64,000 nucleotides of DNA from Prochlorococcus sp. AG-418-I20 (GCA_003214175.1 QCLZ01000007.1:20585-84584), one strand, 5' to 3'. Positions 46,710-57,672 are shown, numbered from the stretch's first letter. Numbers and translations are program-made. Notes: generated by a model from the sequence alone, not told the origin.

Positions 46710-47509
46710 ATTGGATCGAATTTAGGTTTAAGCTTTAAATCATTTACTTGATTAATTTGTCTGCAAGATAAGCTATTGATTGCAATTATTATGTCATCAT
46801 TTTGAAATTCAGGAGATATTAGTTCTTCTTTTACAATTTTCAATTTTAAAGCTTTAGAAACCATAATCCCATCTAAACAGCCGCTTTCTTTTCTTGGTGT
46901 TATCCATTGATTATTTCTTTTAATTAGAAGATTAAATGTACTTCCACAACAAAGTTCACCTGATGTATTTAGCAGGATAGAATCATCAAATGATTTTTCA
47001 TTAGCTTCTGTCAAAACTTGTATTGCCTGATTATATGAAAATGTTTTGCATTTACTTATAAGACTGAATTCATTTCTTTTTTCCGTTTGACTAATAAAAA
47101 CTCTTATCGGATTAAAATTTGGTTTTATTCTATAGAACTCAAGCCATAAATTATTTAAATCTTTTGTCTCTAGAGTGCTATCAATTGTTAGTTTTCGACC
47201 TTCATTAGTTCCTCGACTATAGTTTATTCTTACTGCAGCAAATTGATCATTCTTAAGTGATAATTTTTTAATTCCATCATTAATAAGTTGTCTCAAAGTT
47301 AATTTATTTATTCTGAGATTAATATTTAAAATTTTGCTACTTTTTTCTAACCTTTTAAGATGTTCATCAAAAAGAACAAGTTTATTTTCCTTGATCAAAA
47401 TGGTTTCAAATATACCATCAGCAAATTTTAATCCTCTATTATTAGCAGCGATAAATATTCTATCAATATCTAACCATTGATCTTTGTACCAGCCTAATGT
47501 TTCTATCAT
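46682..47509 (-). CDS. pabC: Aminodeoxychorismate lyase (class IV aminotransferase fold)
   Basis: The 275-residue PLP protein has the class IV fold: NNRGLKFADGIFETI at the N terminus, DSILLNTSGELCCGSTFNLL at the cofactor site and GCLDGIM. The family includes branched-chain and D-amino-acid aminotransferases, but the start overlaps the pabB stop by 4 bases (ATGA), which points strongly to PabC, releasing pyruvate from aminodeoxychorismate to make p-aminobenzoate for folate. Convergent with cobA (28-base overlap). Confidence 0.85.
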   Translation of the reverse strand: MIETLGWYKDQWLDIDRIFIAANNRGLKFADGIFETILIKENKLVLFDEHLKRLEKSSKILNINLRINKLTLRQLINDGIKKLSLKNDQFAAVRINYSRGTNEGRKLTIDSTLETKDLNNLWLEFYRIKPNFNPIRVFISQTEKRNEFSLISKCKTFSYNQAIQVLTEANEKSFDDSILLNTSGELCCGSTFNLLIKRNNQWITPRKESGCLDGIMVSKALKLKIVKEELISPEFQNDDIIIAINSLSCRQINQVNDLKLKPKFDPIYFWDLLYS

Positions 47510-48825
47510 TTTAGTGAATCAATTAATGGTAAAAGTTTCCACTTTAGTTCATTAGTTTCCTCTTCAGGATTAGAGTCAATAACTATGCCGCAACCAGCGT
47601 ATATATTGATTTTTTTGTCTTTAATTAAAAATGATCTTATGAGTATATTGCTATCAAACTCTCCATTCCAGTCAAGCTTTAAAAATGAGCCACAGTATGG
47701 TCCGCGTTCGCATTCTTCTAATTCAAAAAGTCTCTGGCATGATCTTAATTTAGGTGCTCCAGTTATAGAGCCCCCAGGCCAACAAGCTTTTAGCAAATCA
47801 ATCCAGTTTTTGTCTTTTTTTAATTTGCCTCTGATTACTGAAGTTAGATGATGAACTTTTAAGAAACTTTCAAGTTTTAATATTTCTGGAACCATAATGC
47901 TTCCGGTTTCGCAAACTTTACTTAAATCATTTCTTATTAGGTCAACGATCATGATATTTTCGGCTCTATCTTTTTCGTTCGTTATTAAATCGATAGCGTT
48001 AAGAGCGTCCTGATTTAAATCCTTATCTCTGGATCTAGTTCCTTTGATAGGTCTTGATTCTACAAACTTTTTATTATCTATTTTTATAAATCTTTCTGGC
48101 GATGTAGATAATACTGCCTCTTTATAATTATCATTATTATTTACTATTATTCCTCCAAAGGGAGCTCTTAATTTCCTTCTTATTTTTAAATAAATATCTA
48201 GAGGACTATAGTTTTTATAAGATTCAATTTCGCATTTAGTTGTTAGGTTTGCTTGAAATAAATCACCTAGAGAAATTAATTTTTTCAATTTTAAAATATT
48301 TTTCTGAAATTTTTCAGCCATTTCGTCCAAATTAATTTTCGAAAAATCAAAATTCAAATTTGTTGTAATAATATTTTCTTCTTTAAGAGTTTTTATATTG
48401 TTAATTATATTTTTATAATTCATTAGTTCATCTGAGTTTGTGCCTTCGATAATTATTTCATTTTTTATTAGATTAAATTTAATGATTGGATCATATGATG
48501 CAATCCATAAAGTTGCCATATCAGATTGTCGCCATGGGTTTTTTGGTTCTATGTATACTCCAGCTTCATAACTTAACCATCCGATCCAAAATCCTTTTTC
48601 AATATTTTTTAAATTGTGAAAGGGATTATTAGTTTTGTCTAAGTTATTAATATCTCTTGATTGGATTATTTTTTTAGGTTTAATTCCTATGATTGACCAT
48701 TCCCCATTTTCTTTACCATCACTATCTAGCCAAGCTAACCCTTTATCTCCGAATTTGTTTGCTAGATGATGCGCAATTAGTGATGGATCTATCCATTTTT
48801 CTAGAATTATTTTTTTTACTTTCAT
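47506..48825 (-). CDS. pabB: Aminodeoxychorismate synthase component I
   Basis: The chorismate-binding domain is clear: GDLFQANLTTKCE, ESRPIKGTRSRDKDLNQDALNA, DRAENIMIVDLIRNDLSKVCE and CWPGGSITGAPKLRS. The IKGT Lys is the PabB-type residue; TrpE has Ala in this position. At 439 residues the N terminus is reduced. Partner pabA (glutaminase) is not in the window. The start overlaps the queC stop by 4 bases and the end overlaps pabC by 4, giving a tightly coupled queC-pabB-pabC segment. Confidence 0.9.
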   Translation of the reverse strand: MKVKKIILEKWIDPSLIAHHLANKFGDKGLAWLDSDGKENGEWSIIGIKPKKIIQSRDINNLDKTNNPFHNLKNIEKGFWIGWLSYEAGVYIEPKNPWRQSDMATLWIASYDPIIKFNLIKNEIIIEGTNSDELMNYKNIINNIKTLKEENIITTNLNFDFSKINLDEMAEKFQKNILKLKKLISLGDLFQANLTTKCEIESYKNYSPLDIYLKIRRKLRAPFGGIIVNNNDNYKEAVLSTSPERFIKIDNKKFVESRPIKGTRSRDKDLNQDALNAIDLITNEKDRAENIMIVDLIRNDLSKVCETGSIMVPEILKLESFLKVHHLTSVIRGKLKKDKNWIDLLKACWPGGSITGAPKLRSCQRLFELEECERGPYCGSFLKLDWNGEFDSNILIRSFLIKDKKINIYAGCGIVIDSNPEEETNELKWKLLPLIDSLK

Positions 48826-49496
48826 TCTTTATTATTTTTATTAAGCCATTTTTCATAAGCCGCATTTCTAATTCTGCAGCTATCACACTTACCGCATGGT
48901 TTTGAATTACCCGAATAACAACTCCATGTTTTATCTAAAGGGACATGATTGTCAAAAGCTAATTTAATAATTTCCTCTTTATTTAAATCTAATAGTGGTG
49001 TCCACAGTTTTATTGGATTATTTTCTCTTCCTCTTTTATTGGCTAAATCTGCTAATTCTTGAAATTTTTTAATGTAGTCAGGTCTGCAATCTGGATAACC
49101 AGAATAATCCAGTGCATTAACTCCTAATCCTATAAAATCAGCATCTATTGCTTCGGCATAACTTAGTGCAACGGAAATAAAAATAGTATTTCTTCCAGGA
49201 ACATAAGTATTAGGAATTTTATTAGTTTGTACTCCTTCTGTCGGAATATTTTTTTGATTATCAGTTAACGAAGAGCCTCCCCACAAAGACAAGTCAAGCT
49301 TAATTATTTTAAATTCTTCGATATCAAAGTGTTTTGCAATTATTGATGCAGAATTTAATTCTTTTTTATGACGTTGACCATAGTTAAATGAAAGGCCAAA
49401 AATTTTAGCTTCGGATTTTTTTGCGATACCAGTAACGGTAGAAGAATCTAAACCTCCAGATAATAAAACTACTATCGATTTATTTTTAAGAGTCAT
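48822..49496 (-). CDS. queC: 7-cyano-7-deazaguanine synthase
   Basis: QueC converts 7-carboxy-7-deazaguanine to preQ0 with ATP and ammonia. The PP-loop VVLLSGGLDSSTVTG is at the N terminus, and four zinc cysteines lie in the C-terminal SCYSGNSKPCGKCDSCRIR. GVNALDYSGYPDCRPDY is also characteristic. The length of 224 is normal. It follows queE by 6 bases. Its stop overlaps the pabB start. Confidence 0.96.
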   Translation of the reverse strand: MTLKNKSIVVLLSGGLDSSTVTGIAKKSEAKIFGLSFNYGQRHKKELNSASIIAKHFDIEEFKIIKLDLSLWGGSSLTDNQKNIPTEGVQTNKIPNTYVPGRNTIFISVALSYAEAIDADFIGLGVNALDYSGYPDCRPDYIKKFQELADLANKRGRENNPIKLWTPLLDLNKEEIIKLAFDNHVPLDKTWSCYSGNSKPCGKCDSCRIRNAAYEKWLNKNNKE

Positions 49497-49502
49497 ACGA
49501 TT

Positions 49503-50186
49503 TCATTTAATTTTTAAGTATTTGTGAGTTTGAAGGCTCAATTTCCAATCGGGGTTATTTTTTACGAAATCAATAGCAAGAGAAAACCCATTCATATTGT
49601 TCCATGCTGGCTGTAAATAAAAAATTTTATCTTCTTTTTTTAAGCCATCTTCGCTTTTAGATAGTTGATATTGCTTTAAAGTTTCTTTTTTTATTTGAAT
49701 AGCAAATTCAATATCTTCTATTTCATTTATGATTATTTTGATTTCATTACAGTTTTTTAAAAAATAATCTTTTGGAGGTGAGTGTCTTTTAGGAGATAAA
49801 GTAATCCAGTCATAACTTCCTGATATCGAATTAACTCCACTTGTCTCAATATGAATCTTCATTGAGTTTTGTTCTTCCCCAATCGTCATTTTTTTTATGG
49901 CTTTACAAAAATTATCCAAGTTATGTTGTAAAGGTTCTCCACCTGTAATAACGCAAAAAGATGCTCCTTTTTCTCTGGCAATTTTTATGCGATCTATTAT
50001 TTTTTCAATTGATATAGAAGGGTGTTTTTTCTCATCCCATGAATTCTTGGTATCGCACCATGAACATCCAACTTTACATCCGGCTAATCTGACAAAAAAA
50101 GCACTTTTTCCAGCGTGATAACCTTCACCTTGTAATGAATGAAATTGTTCTACTAAGGGTAAAAAATTTGTCATTTTTTCATTCAA
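49503..50186 (-). CDS. queE: 7-carboxy-7-deazaguanine synthase (radical SAM)
   Basis: QueE rearranges carboxytetrahydropterin to the deazapurine ring. The radical SAM cluster motif is CKVGCSWCDTKNSW (Cx3Cx2C), preceded by FHSLQGEGYHAGKSAFFVRLAG, the QueE N-terminal signature; VITGGEPL binds S-adenosylmethionine. It starts at the ATG at 50186 (or 50174), 14 bases after the pyrG stop. Adjacent queC and distant queG complete most of the queuosine route visible here. Confidence 0.95.
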   Translation of the reverse strand: MNEKMTNFLPLVEQFHSLQGEGYHAGKSAFFVRLAGCKVGCSWCDTKNSWDEKKHPSISIEKIIDRIKIAREKGASFCVITGGEPLQHNLDNFCKAIKKMTIGEEQNSMKIHIETSGVNSISGSYDWITLSPKRHSPPKDYFLKNCNEIKIIINEIEDIEFAIQIKKETLKQYQLSKSEDGLKKEDKIFYLQPAWNNMNGFSLAIDFVKNNPDWKLSLQTHKYLKIK

Positions 50187-50200
50187 AAAAATAAAGAATA

Positions 50201-51811
50201 TTAATTTGATTGAGTTAACTTGTCTTGAGAGGCTTTTATTAAACCTTTAAATAAAGGATGAGGTTTGCCAGGTCGTGATAAAAACTCAGGATGATATTGA
50301 CATGCTAAGAAGTAAGGATGATTTTCTAACTCAATTAACTCAACCAATCTGCCATCTGGTGATGTACCACTAATTTTGTATCCAGAATCTAAAAAACTTT
50401 GTTTGTAGTAATTATTAAATTCGTATCTATGTCGATGTCTTTCATAAATAACATCCTCATCATATAAGTTTTTCCCAGTTGTATTACTTGTCAATCTACA
50501 TGGATAAACTCCAAGTCTCATTGTCCCCCCTAAATCAACTACATCTTCTTGTTCTGGTAATAAATGTATAACTGGATTGGGAGTGTTTGGGTCTAGTTCT
50601 GAACTAGATGCATCTGGAAGATTAGCTACATTTCTAGCCCATTCTATAACTGCACATTGCATACCAAGGCACAAACCTAAAAAGGGAATTTTATTTTCTC
50701 TTGCAAACTTTATAGCCGAAATTTTTCCATTGACTCCTCTATTGCCAAATCCCCCGGGTACGACAATTGCATCAACTTCATTTAAGAAAGTTTCGGCTGA
50801 ATTTTTTTCTATCATTTCAGCACTTACCCAATGTAAATCTAATAAAGCCTTTTGTTCAATACATGCATGTCTTAAAGCTTCAACAACGGACAAATATGCA
50901 TCTCCAAGTTCAATATATTTACCTACGAGAGCAACTTTGATTGGAGCTCCAGGATTTCTTAGGTTGTGTATTAGTTGTTCCCAATTTTTCAAATCACATT
51001 TTTTGTCTTCAAGGTCTAAATACTTCAGGGTTTCTTTGCATAAACCTTCTTTTTTTAAAGAAAGCGGTACAGAATAAATACTGTCTGCGTCTAAAGCTTC
51101 AATTACAGAGTTGATGCTGACACCGCAAAAACCACTAAGCTTCTTTTTAAGAGCTTCATTGATAGATTTATCACTTCGGCATACAAGTAAATCTGGCTGA
51201 ATTCCAATTGATCTTAATTCTTTCACTGAATGTTGTGTTGGTTTAGTTTTTATTTCGCCAGAGGTTTTGATGTAAGGAAGTAATGTTACGTGTATGTATG
51301 CAACATCGTTCCTGTTGACATCATTTTTGAATTCTCTTATTGCCTCTAAAAAAGGTAAAGATTCAATATCACCAACTGTTCCACCAATTTCAGTAATAAT
51401 AATATCTGCATTGCTGTTTGCGGCTACTCTATGAATTCTTTCTCTTATTTCTCCAGTTATGTGAGGTATTACTTGCACAGTTCCACCGTTATAACTACCT
51501 CTTCTTTCTTTATTAATAACTGCTTGATAGATAGATCCCGTAGTCACACTATTTAACCTAGTCATTGCAGTATCAGTAAATCTTTCATAATGACCTAAAT
51601 CTAGATCGGTTTCAGCTCCATCTTCAGTAACAAATACTTCTCCATGTTGGAAAGGGCTCATTGTGCCTGGATCAACATTTAGATAAGGATCTAGTTTTAA
51701 TATTGAAACACTATATCCTCTAGACTTTAATAATCTTCCTAAGCTTGCAGCTACAATTCCTTTACCAATGCTAGAAACTACTCCTCCAGTGACAAATACA
51801 AATTTTGACAT
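50201..51811 (-). CDS. pyrG: CTP synthase
   Basis: PyrG aminates UTP to CTP with glutamine and ATP. The N-terminal synthetase starts [17 protein letters not shown] and contains the [14 protein letters not shown] site. The C-terminal glutaminase has the nucleophile in [16 protein letters not shown] and the His-Glu of [11 protein letters not shown]. At 536 residues it is full length. It is followed 14 bases later by queE, so it probably leads the pyrG-queE-queC-pabB-pabC transcript. Confidence 0.98.
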   Translation of the reverse strand: MSKFVFVTGGVVSSIGKGIVAASLGRLLKSRGYSVSILKLDPYLNVDPGTMSPFQHGEVFVTEDGAETDLDLGHYERFTDTAMTRLNSVTTGSIYQAVINKERRGSYNGGTVQVIPHITGEIRERIHRVAANSNADIIITEIGGTVGDIESLPFLEAIREFKNDVNRNDVAYIHVTLLPYIKTSGEIKTKPTQHSVKELRSIGIQPDLLVCRSDKSINEALKKKLSGFCGVSINSVIEALDADSIYSVPLSLKKEGLCKETLKYLDLEDKKCDLKNWEQLIHNLRNPGAPIKVALVGKYIELGDAYLSVVEALRHACIEQKALLDLHWVSAEMIEKNSAETFLNEVDAIVVPGGFGNRGVNGKISAIKFARENKIPFLGLCLGMQCAVIEWARNVANLPDASSSELDPNTPNPVIHLLPEQEDVVDLGGTMRLGVYPCRLTSNTTGKNLYDEDVIYERHRHRYEFNNYYKQSFLDSGYKISGTSPDGRLVELIELENHPYFLACQYHPEFLSRPGKPHPLFKGLIKASQDKLTQSN

Positions 51812-51886
51812 TAAATATTTTTAATTAAGCACAGCCTCCTTATATCTTATTTAAACAAAAAACTTTTAGAACATCCATATATATTC

Positions 51887-53683
51887 TTATTCATCAATTG
51901 TTATTTCAATATCTAATTCTTTTAATTGTGATTCAGAGATATTTGAAGGTGCATTTGTGAGAAGACATTTTGCTTGTTGATTTTTTGGAAAAGCAATGGT
52001 TTCTCTGATTGAATCTGCACCAATGATCAGCATGGTAATACGATCTAATCCAAATGCTATTCCACCATGAGGAGGAGCACCCATTTCTAAGGCTTCTATT
52101 AAAAATCCAAATTTTTCATCAATCTCTTTATCGGTAAGTCCTACCGTTTTCAGAACCTCTCGTTGTAAGTTCGCTTCATGAATACGTAAAGAGCCACCTC
52201 CTAGCTCCAATCCATTAAGAACCAAGTCATAAGCATTTGCTGTAGAGCCCTCAATTTCTTTTCTCAAGTTTTCAGAATCTTTAGATTTTATATTTTTTGG
52301 AGAACAAAAAGGATGATGTAAAGCTTCATATCTATTTTCCTCTTCATTCCTCTCAAACATCGGGAAATCAGTTACCCATAAGAAATTCCATTTACTTTTA
52401 TCAATGAGATTTAAGTCTTTTGCGATATATTGTCTCACCCTATCTAATGACTGATTGACAATTTGTTTATCTCCAGCTCCTAAGAGGATTAAGTCTCCAT
52501 CTTTTGCTTCTGTGATTTTTAAAATATCAGATATATGCTCTTTACGTAAATTATTTTTAATTGCCCCAATAGTCTCAAGCTCGTCTCCTTTAACCCTTAT
52601 AAAGGCCAAACCACCTGCTCCTGCATCTTGAGCTACTTTGAAGATGTCCCCTCCAGGTTTAATTCTTACGTTGCTAATGCTTGAATTACCTCCTTTGACT
52701 GTTATGGATTTTATATAACCTCCAGACTTAATTGCCTTGGTGAAAATATTAAATCCAATATCACCTAATACTCCTCCTAAATCTTTTAATAACATTTGAT
52801 ATCTAGTATCTGGTCTATCAGTGCCGTAATTATCCATAGCTTCCTGCCATGTCATTCTTGGAAAAGCATTTTTAAAATTAATATTTAACACTTCTTTCCA
52901 TATTTTTTTTATAAGACTTTCATTAAAAGAAATTATTTCTTCTTCACTAATAAAGCTCATTTCAATATCTAATTGAGTAAACTCTGGCTGTCTATCTGCC
53001 CTTAAGTCTTCATCACGGAAACATTTTGCGATTTGATAATACTTGTCCAAGCCTCCAACCATTAAAAGTTGTTTAAATAGTTGTGGAGATTGAGGTAAAG
53101 CAAAAAATTCTCCATTTGAAAGTCGTGCAGGAACAAGAAAATCGCGAGCGCCTTCTGGAGTTGATTTTGTAAGTAATGGAGTCTCTACTTCTGTAAATCC
53201 AAAATTATCAAGAAAATCTCTAGCAATTTTAATAATCTTATGTCTTTTTTTTAAATTTTCTAATAATTTGCCCCTTCTTAAATCAAGGTATCTATATTTT
53301 AATCTGAGTTCCTCTTTTGTATTCTCATAATCATGTATAGAAACTGGAAAAGGTAAGTTTTTTTTAATTTGGTTGAGAATTTGCAAATCTTTAACCTTAA
53401 GCTCAAACTCTCCAGTACTTAAATTTTTATTTATTGAATCTTTGGGCCTTTCATTAATAATTCCGCTAACCATTATTACTGTCTCATTCCTAAGAGTTTC
53501 TGCCTGTTTAAATAGATTTGCTCCATCATCGGGGTTAATTGTTATTTGTAAGAATCCACTATGGTCTCTTAAATCAATAAAAATTACACCACCATGATCT
53601 CTTCTTCTATCTACCCATCCACATAGATTAACTAATTTACCAATATCTTTATTATTCAGTTCTTCACAAATTTTGTTTCTCAT
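51887..53683 (-). CDS. aspS: Aspartyl-tRNA synthetase (bacterial type, possibly non-discriminating)
   Basis: A class II synthetase of 598 residues. The N-terminal OB fold ([25 protein letters not shown]) precedes motif 2 ([18 protein letters not shown]), a GAD insertion domain (about 285-415) and motif 3 ([13 protein letters not shown]). Whether it also charges tRNA-Asn, as in organisms that use GatCAB, cannot be decided from sequence alone. It lies between gcvT (55-base gap upstream) and pyrG. Confidence 0.97.
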   Translation of the reverse strand: MRNKICEELNNKDIGKLVNLCGWVDRRRDHGGVIFIDLRDHSGFLQITINPDDGANLFKQAETLRNETVIMVSGIINERPKDSINKNLSTGEFELKVKDLQILNQIKKNLPFPVSIHDYENTKEELRLKYRYLDLRRGKLLENLKKRHKIIKIARDFLDNFGFTEVETPLLTKSTPEGARDFLVPARLSNGEFFALPQSPQLFKQLLMVGGLDKYYQIAKCFRDEDLRADRQPEFTQLDIEMSFISEEEIISFNESLIKKIWKEVLNINFKNAFPRMTWQEAMDNYGTDRPDTRYQMLLKDLGGVLGDIGFNIFTKAIKSGGYIKSITVKGGNSSISNVRIKPGGDIFKVAQDAGAGGLAFIRVKGDELETIGAIKNNLRKEHISDILKITEAKDGDLILLGAGDKQIVNQSLDRVRQYIAKDLNLIDKSKWNFLWVTDFPMFERNEEENRYEALHHPFCSPKNIKSKDSENLRKEIEGSTANAYDLVLNGLELGGGSLRIHEANLQREVLKTVGLTDKEIDEKFGFLIEALEMGAPPHGGIAFGLDRITMLIIGADSIRETIAFPKNQQAKCLLTNAPSNISESQLKELDIEITIDE

Positions 53684-53738
53684 CTAAGTATAATTTATTT
53701 ATCAATAACTTATAATAATTCTTCAAGGGTAAATTTAG

Positions 53739-54851
53739 TTAATAATTCTTTTTATAAAACGATCTTTTTGTTATAACCCCATTAAATTTTTTGCCTCTTA
53801 TTACTATTTGAACTTCATTATCTATTAAGGCATGCGAAGTATTGATGTATGCAAAAGCTATAGCTTGTTGTTTAGTAGGAGACCAACTTCCGCTAGTGAT
53901 AGTTCCAATATTTTCTTCACCTTTAAATACTGCGCAACCTTTTCTTCCTATTGCTTTACCTTCTATATAGAGACCAACTAACTTTTTTTGAATACCAGAT
54001 CTTGACTGCTCTTCAAGAAATCTTCTTCCAAAGAAGTCATGATTATTTTCTAGATGTACTAGCCAGCCTAACCCTGCTTCATATGGAGAAGTTTCTTCAT
54101 TTATGTCTTGACCATAAAGATGCATACCTGCTTCAAGTCTTAGAGTATCTCTAGCTCCTAAACCACAAGGCGCAACATTTTTGGAAATTAAGAAATCCCA
54201 TAAATTAATTGCTGTTTTTTTAGATAAAAGAATTTCTAGACCATTTTCTCCTGTGTATCCTGTCTTAGAAAAGAAGATTTTTTCTTTAGGCGAAACATGT
54301 CTAAAAATTTTATATTCGCATCCAAAGTTAGGAATATGTGAGATTGAAGATTTAATCCATTCTTCAAATAAATCGAATGAGTTTTTCCCTTGTAGTGCTA
54401 AAAGTACTTTGTCTTTTTTAAAGTTTGTTATCGAAATTTCATATTTATTTAGATTATTTTTTATCCACTGAAAATCTTCATCATATCTACTTGCATTAAC
54501 TATTAACAATAATTCTGATATGTCATTTTCTTGTATACCAAGGTCATAAATTATTAAGTCATCTATTATTCCTCCTTTATTATTAAGCATTACTGTATAA
54601 AGCCCCTGACCTTCAGAAAAGGAGTATAAATTAGAAGGAAAAAGTTTTTGAATATAATCCTTTGGGTTGATTCCCTTAATAGAGATTACACCCATGTGAG
54701 AAATATCAAATAATCCTGCGGAAGATCTAACTGATTCATGCTCTTTGATTAATCCTGAAAATGATATGGGCATTTCCCAACCTGCAAAATCCACTAATTT
54801 TGCATTGGATTGAACATATTTTGAATAGAGAGGACTTTTAAGCAAATCCAT
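53739..54851 (-). CDS. gcvT: Glycine cleavage system T protein (aminomethyltransferase)
   Basis: GcvT moves the methylene group from the H-protein arm to tetrahydrofolate during glycine breakdown, which in cyanobacteria helps clear photorespiratory glycine. Blocks seen are [70 protein letters not shown] and ITSGSWSPT. The length of 370 is normal. gcvH and gcvP are not in the window. It follows speB by 49 bases. Confidence 0.96.
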   Translation of the reverse strand: MDLLKSPLYSKYVQSNAKLVDFAGWEMPISFSGLIKEHESVRSSAGLFDISHMGVISIKGINPKDYIQKLFPSNLYSFSEGQGLYTVMLNNKGGIIDDLIIYDLGIQENDISELLLIVNASRYDEDFQWIKNNLNKYEISITNFKKDKVLLALQGKNSFDLFEEWIKSSISHIPNFGCEYKIFRHVSPKEKIFFSKTGYTGENGLEILLSKKTAINLWDFLISKNVAPCGLGARDTLRLEAGMHLYGQDINEETSPYEAGLGWLVHLENNHDFFGRRFLEEQSRSGIQKKLVGLYIEGKAIGRKGCAVFKGEENIGTITSGSWSPTKQQAIAFAYINTSHALIDNEVQIVIRGKKFNGVITKRSFYKKNY

Positions 54852-54900
54852 GAAATATTTTGTTTGTACTTAGTTTTTTACACTTTAGTTTAGAAATTTT

Positions 54901-55782
54901 TTATTGCATATTTTCTAATGACAAAATTAAGCTTCTAAGTACTTTGGCTGCAACTATGCTACTAACTCCGCTTTTATCAATTTCTGGAGATAATTCCACA
55001 ATATCTGAAGCCACAATCCTAAAGTCTTTTAAAGCTTTCAGGATTTCTTCAAAATCATTCCAAAAAAATCCTCCCGGTTCTGGAGTTCCCGTCCCTGCTA
55101 ATAAACTGGGATCAAACCAATCTAAATCTATTGTTAAATAGATTGGAGATTTAGAATATGGTAGAAGAGCTTGCTTCAACTCTTGTGTATTGCCGCCTGG
55201 ATAAAAATTAACTAATTGATTGTTTTTATGCATAATTTTAAATTCTTCTTTAGTCCCACTTCTTATTCCTACTTGCAATATTTTCTTTTCAGGTAGCACC
55301 TCTAAGCATCTTTTCATGGTACAAGCATGACTATGTTTATTTCCTATATATGATTCTCTTAAATCTGCATGAGCATCAAGTTGAACCAATATTAAATCTG
55401 GATATTTTTTTATTAATGCTTCAATAGCACCTCTGGTAATAGAGTGTTCGCCTCCAAGCATAATAGGACTAAGGCGTTTATTAATTAAAAAATTTGTTGC
55501 TGATTTGACTGATTCAATAACGGACTTTGAGTCATTTTTATCAATTAGTATTGACCCAAAATCAACATACATAATATCCTCTAAGTCTCTATTTAGTTTT
55601 GGACAATATGTTTCTAAACAAGAACTGACTTGTCTTATCGCTTCAGGACCAAATCTTGCTCCTGGTTTGAAAGAACATGTCCCATCATAATTAACTCCAA
55701 ATATACCAATTGCGCAATCATCAGGGCTTCTTTTTGCTCCCATAAAAATCGCATTTTCATTATCAAATAAATTTTTTATCAT
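54901..55782 (-). CDS. speB: Agmatinase/ureohydrolase family protein
   Basis: SpeB hydrolyses agmatine to putrescine and urea. Ureohydrolase manganese motifs are GGEHSITRGA, VQLDAHADLRES and LTIDLDWFDPSLLAGTGTPEPGG. The length of 293 is typical. The speE gene lies directly upstream (gap of one base), so putrescine made here would be used by the next enzyme. Other ureohydrolases (arginase, guanidinobutyrase) share the fold, but this neighbourhood favours agmatinase. Arginine decarboxylase is not in the window. Confidence 0.9.
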   Translation of the reverse strand: MIKNLFDNENAIFMGAKRSPDDCAIGIFGVNYDGTCSFKPGARFGPEAIRQVSSCLETYCPKLNRDLEDIMYVDFGSILIDKNDSKSVIESVKSATNFLINKRLSPIMLGGEHSITRGAIEALIKKYPDLILVQLDAHADLRESYIGNKHSHACTMKRCLEVLPEKKILQVGIRSGTKEEFKIMHKNNQLVNFYPGGNTQELKQALLPYSKSPIYLTIDLDWFDPSLLAGTGTPEPGGFFWNDFEEILKALKDFRIVASDIVELSPEIDKSGVSSIVAAKVLRSLILSLENMQ

Positions 55783-55783
55783 T

Positions 55784-56635
55784 CTATGAATTGAGTTCTT
55801 TTACAATTTTATTTGGCATCATTTTGAATGCTGCATTTTGAAAATTTAAATTCCAAATTTCACAACCTTTTTCTATTTTCAGGGCTTCATTACAATTTTG
55901 CTTAGATAAATTTAGAACTTTTTCTGAAGCGAATGTCCAACTCCAAATCCCGCTTGGATATATAGGCACAAAAGAATACATAGTTTCAGAGACTCTAAAG
56001 ATTTTTTTCAGGGTTTTCAAAATACTTATGTGAATATTTTTGAAGGATTCAGGTGATTCGCTTTGCGTTGCTAAGATACCATTTTTTGTTAGGATTCTTT
56101 TGCATTCTCTATAAAAGGAATCTGAGAATAATAAATTTGAAAATTCTGAGGGATCTGCGCAATCTATAAATATGACGTCGTAAAAATTATCTCTCGTTTT
56201 TTTTACCCATTTGACACCATCATCAATATGAATCTTTAATCTTTTGTCATTCCATGCTGCGCCTCCAATTTCGTTTAAAAATTTTCTAGATATTTTAATT
56301 ACCTCCTCATCAATCTCTACCAGATCAATTTTTGATATTTGAGAGTATTTAACGCATTCTCTTGCAGTGCCACCGTCTCCTCCACCGATAATTAATACAT
56401 TAGATTTTTCGTCAATGCTGCTTAATGCAGGATGAACAAGACACTCATGATAATATTTTTCGTCTTTTAATGATGTCATCCAACAACCATCTAGCATTAA
56501 AGCTCTGCCATAATATTCATTTTCAATAACAATAATTTCTTGATATTTTGATTGTTCTTTTATTATAATTTCTCCATTTAGGCCGAATCTTGAGCCTTTA
56601 TGATATTCATCTATCCATTTTGAAATATTAGTCAT
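55784..56635 (-). CDS. speE: Polyamine aminopropyltransferase (spermidine synthase)
   Basis: SpeE moves the aminopropyl group from decarboxylated S-adenosylmethionine to putrescine. The motifs YYHECLVHPAL, VLIIGGGDGGTARE (cofactor loop), LVEIDEEVI and VIFIDCADPS with the catalytic acidic residue are clear. The length of 283 is normal. It sits one base before speB and 7 bases after mazG in the same direction. Confidence 0.95.
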   Translation of the reverse strand: MTNISKWIDEYHKGSRFGLNGEIIIKEQSKYQEIIVIENEYYGRALMLDGCWMTSLKDEKYYHECLVHPALSSIDEKSNVLIIGGGDGGTARECVKYSQISKIDLVEIDEEVIKISRKFLNEIGGAAWNDKRLKIHIDDGVKWVKKTRDNFYDVIFIDCADPSEFSNLLFSDSFYRECKRILTKNGILATQSESPESFKNIHISILKTLKKIFRVSETMYSFVPIYPSGIWSWTFASEKVLNLSKQNCNEALKIEKGCEIWNLNFQNAAFKMMPNKIVKELNS

Positions 56636-56642
56636 TTGGTTT

Positions 56643-57488
56643 TTAAGAATTTTTTCTTTTAAGTTTTTGCTTGGCTATTTGCCAAAGCCTTTGAAAATCC
56701 TGAGACGTTTGTTCTTTAATATTATCTCCTACATGATGTTCAATGATTGAAAATCTGTCTAAAAATTTTTTATTAGTTTTTTGAAGAGCTGATTCAGGAT
56801 TTATCTTTAAAAAGTTTGCGAGATTAAGAAGGGTAAAGTAAGTATCCCCAAATTCATTTTTTATCTCTGAATCATTTTTACTTTTAATTGCTTCCTTTAA
56901 TTCATTAATCTCTTCTTCTAACTTTTCAAAAATCTGATCGGTACTTGCCCATTTAAAGCCATAGTCTTTAACAACATTTGTGATTTTATCTGTTCCAAAC
57001 GTTGGCGGTACATTTTTGATTTTCAATTTTAAATTTTTACTAATTGATGATTCCATATGAGATGCTTCTTTTTCTGAATTTTTAATATTTTCCCAAATCT
57101 TTTGTGATTTTTCTAGAGATACTTTTTCTTTTTTGTTGAAAATATATGGATGTCTATTAATAATTTTCTTGTTTAGATTTTTTATAACATCATTGAGTTG
57201 AAATTCTTTTTTTTCGTAACCGATTTCAGCATGAAGCATTACTTGTAATAATAGATCTCCTAACTCTTCACATATGTTATCCGCCTTTTTTTCATATATT
57301 GCATCTATAAATTCACTACTTTCTTCATGTAAAAATGGTATCAATGATTTATGAGACTGTATTTTCTGCCATGGGCATCCCCAAGTTTTATCTTTTAATG
57401 ATTTGATATTGGATATTAAAATTTTAAAACTCTCTATAGTTTCTGAATTGGAATTTTTTTGCAAGTTATATCTATTGTTTGAATGCAT
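56643..57488 (-). CDS. mazG: Nucleoside triphosphate pyrophosphohydrolase MazG
   Basis: MazG hydrolyses non-canonical or excess NTPs to NMP and pyrophosphate. The tandem MazG fold shows CPWQKIQSHKSLIPFLHEESSEFIDAI (metal-binding E residues), ICEELGDLLLQVMLHAEI and a second copy with LEEEINELKEAIKSK and EIKNEFGDTYFTLLNLA. The length of 281 is typical. It is the first gene of a long reverse run (mazG-speE-speB-gcvT-aspS-pyrG). Some cyanophages carry their own mazG, but the setting here is purely chromosomal. Confidence 0.95.
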   Translation of the reverse strand: MHSNNRYNLQKNSNSETIESFKILISNIKSLKDKTWGCPWQKIQSHKSLIPFLHEESSEFIDAIYEKKADNICEELGDLLLQVMLHAEIGYEKKEFQLNDVIKNLNKKIINRHPYIFNKKEKVSLEKSQKIWENIKNSEKEASHMESSISKNLKLKIKNVPPTFGTDKITNVVKDYGFKWASTDQIFEKLEEEINELKEAIKSKNDSEIKNEFGDTYFTLLNLANFLKINPESALQKTNKKFLDRFSIIEHHVGDNIKEQTSQDFQRLWQIAKQKLKRKNS

Positions 57489-57568
57489 AGGATGTATTTT
57501 ATTAATTCAATTTTGCCTCAATCATGAAATATTTAAATACTTACTACAAATATTTCAACTTCATCTAT

Positions 57569-57574
57569 TAGAAT
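57569..57574 (+). promoter_or_regulatory. Candidate -10 box for tRNA-Val
   Basis: TAGAAT matches TATAAT at five of six positions and ends 11 bases before the tRNA 5' end. No convincing -35 is seen. Supported only by position and motif. Confidence 0.35.
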
Positions 57575-57585
57575 GGTTATCATAA

Positions 57586-57657
<72 letters not shown>

Positions 57658-57672
57658 TTTTTTATTTTTCTA

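Noticed and set aside
50577..51077. 166-codon forward frame inside pyrG
   Set aside because: Antisense to the conserved glutaminase half of CTP synthase; no recognisable protein features.
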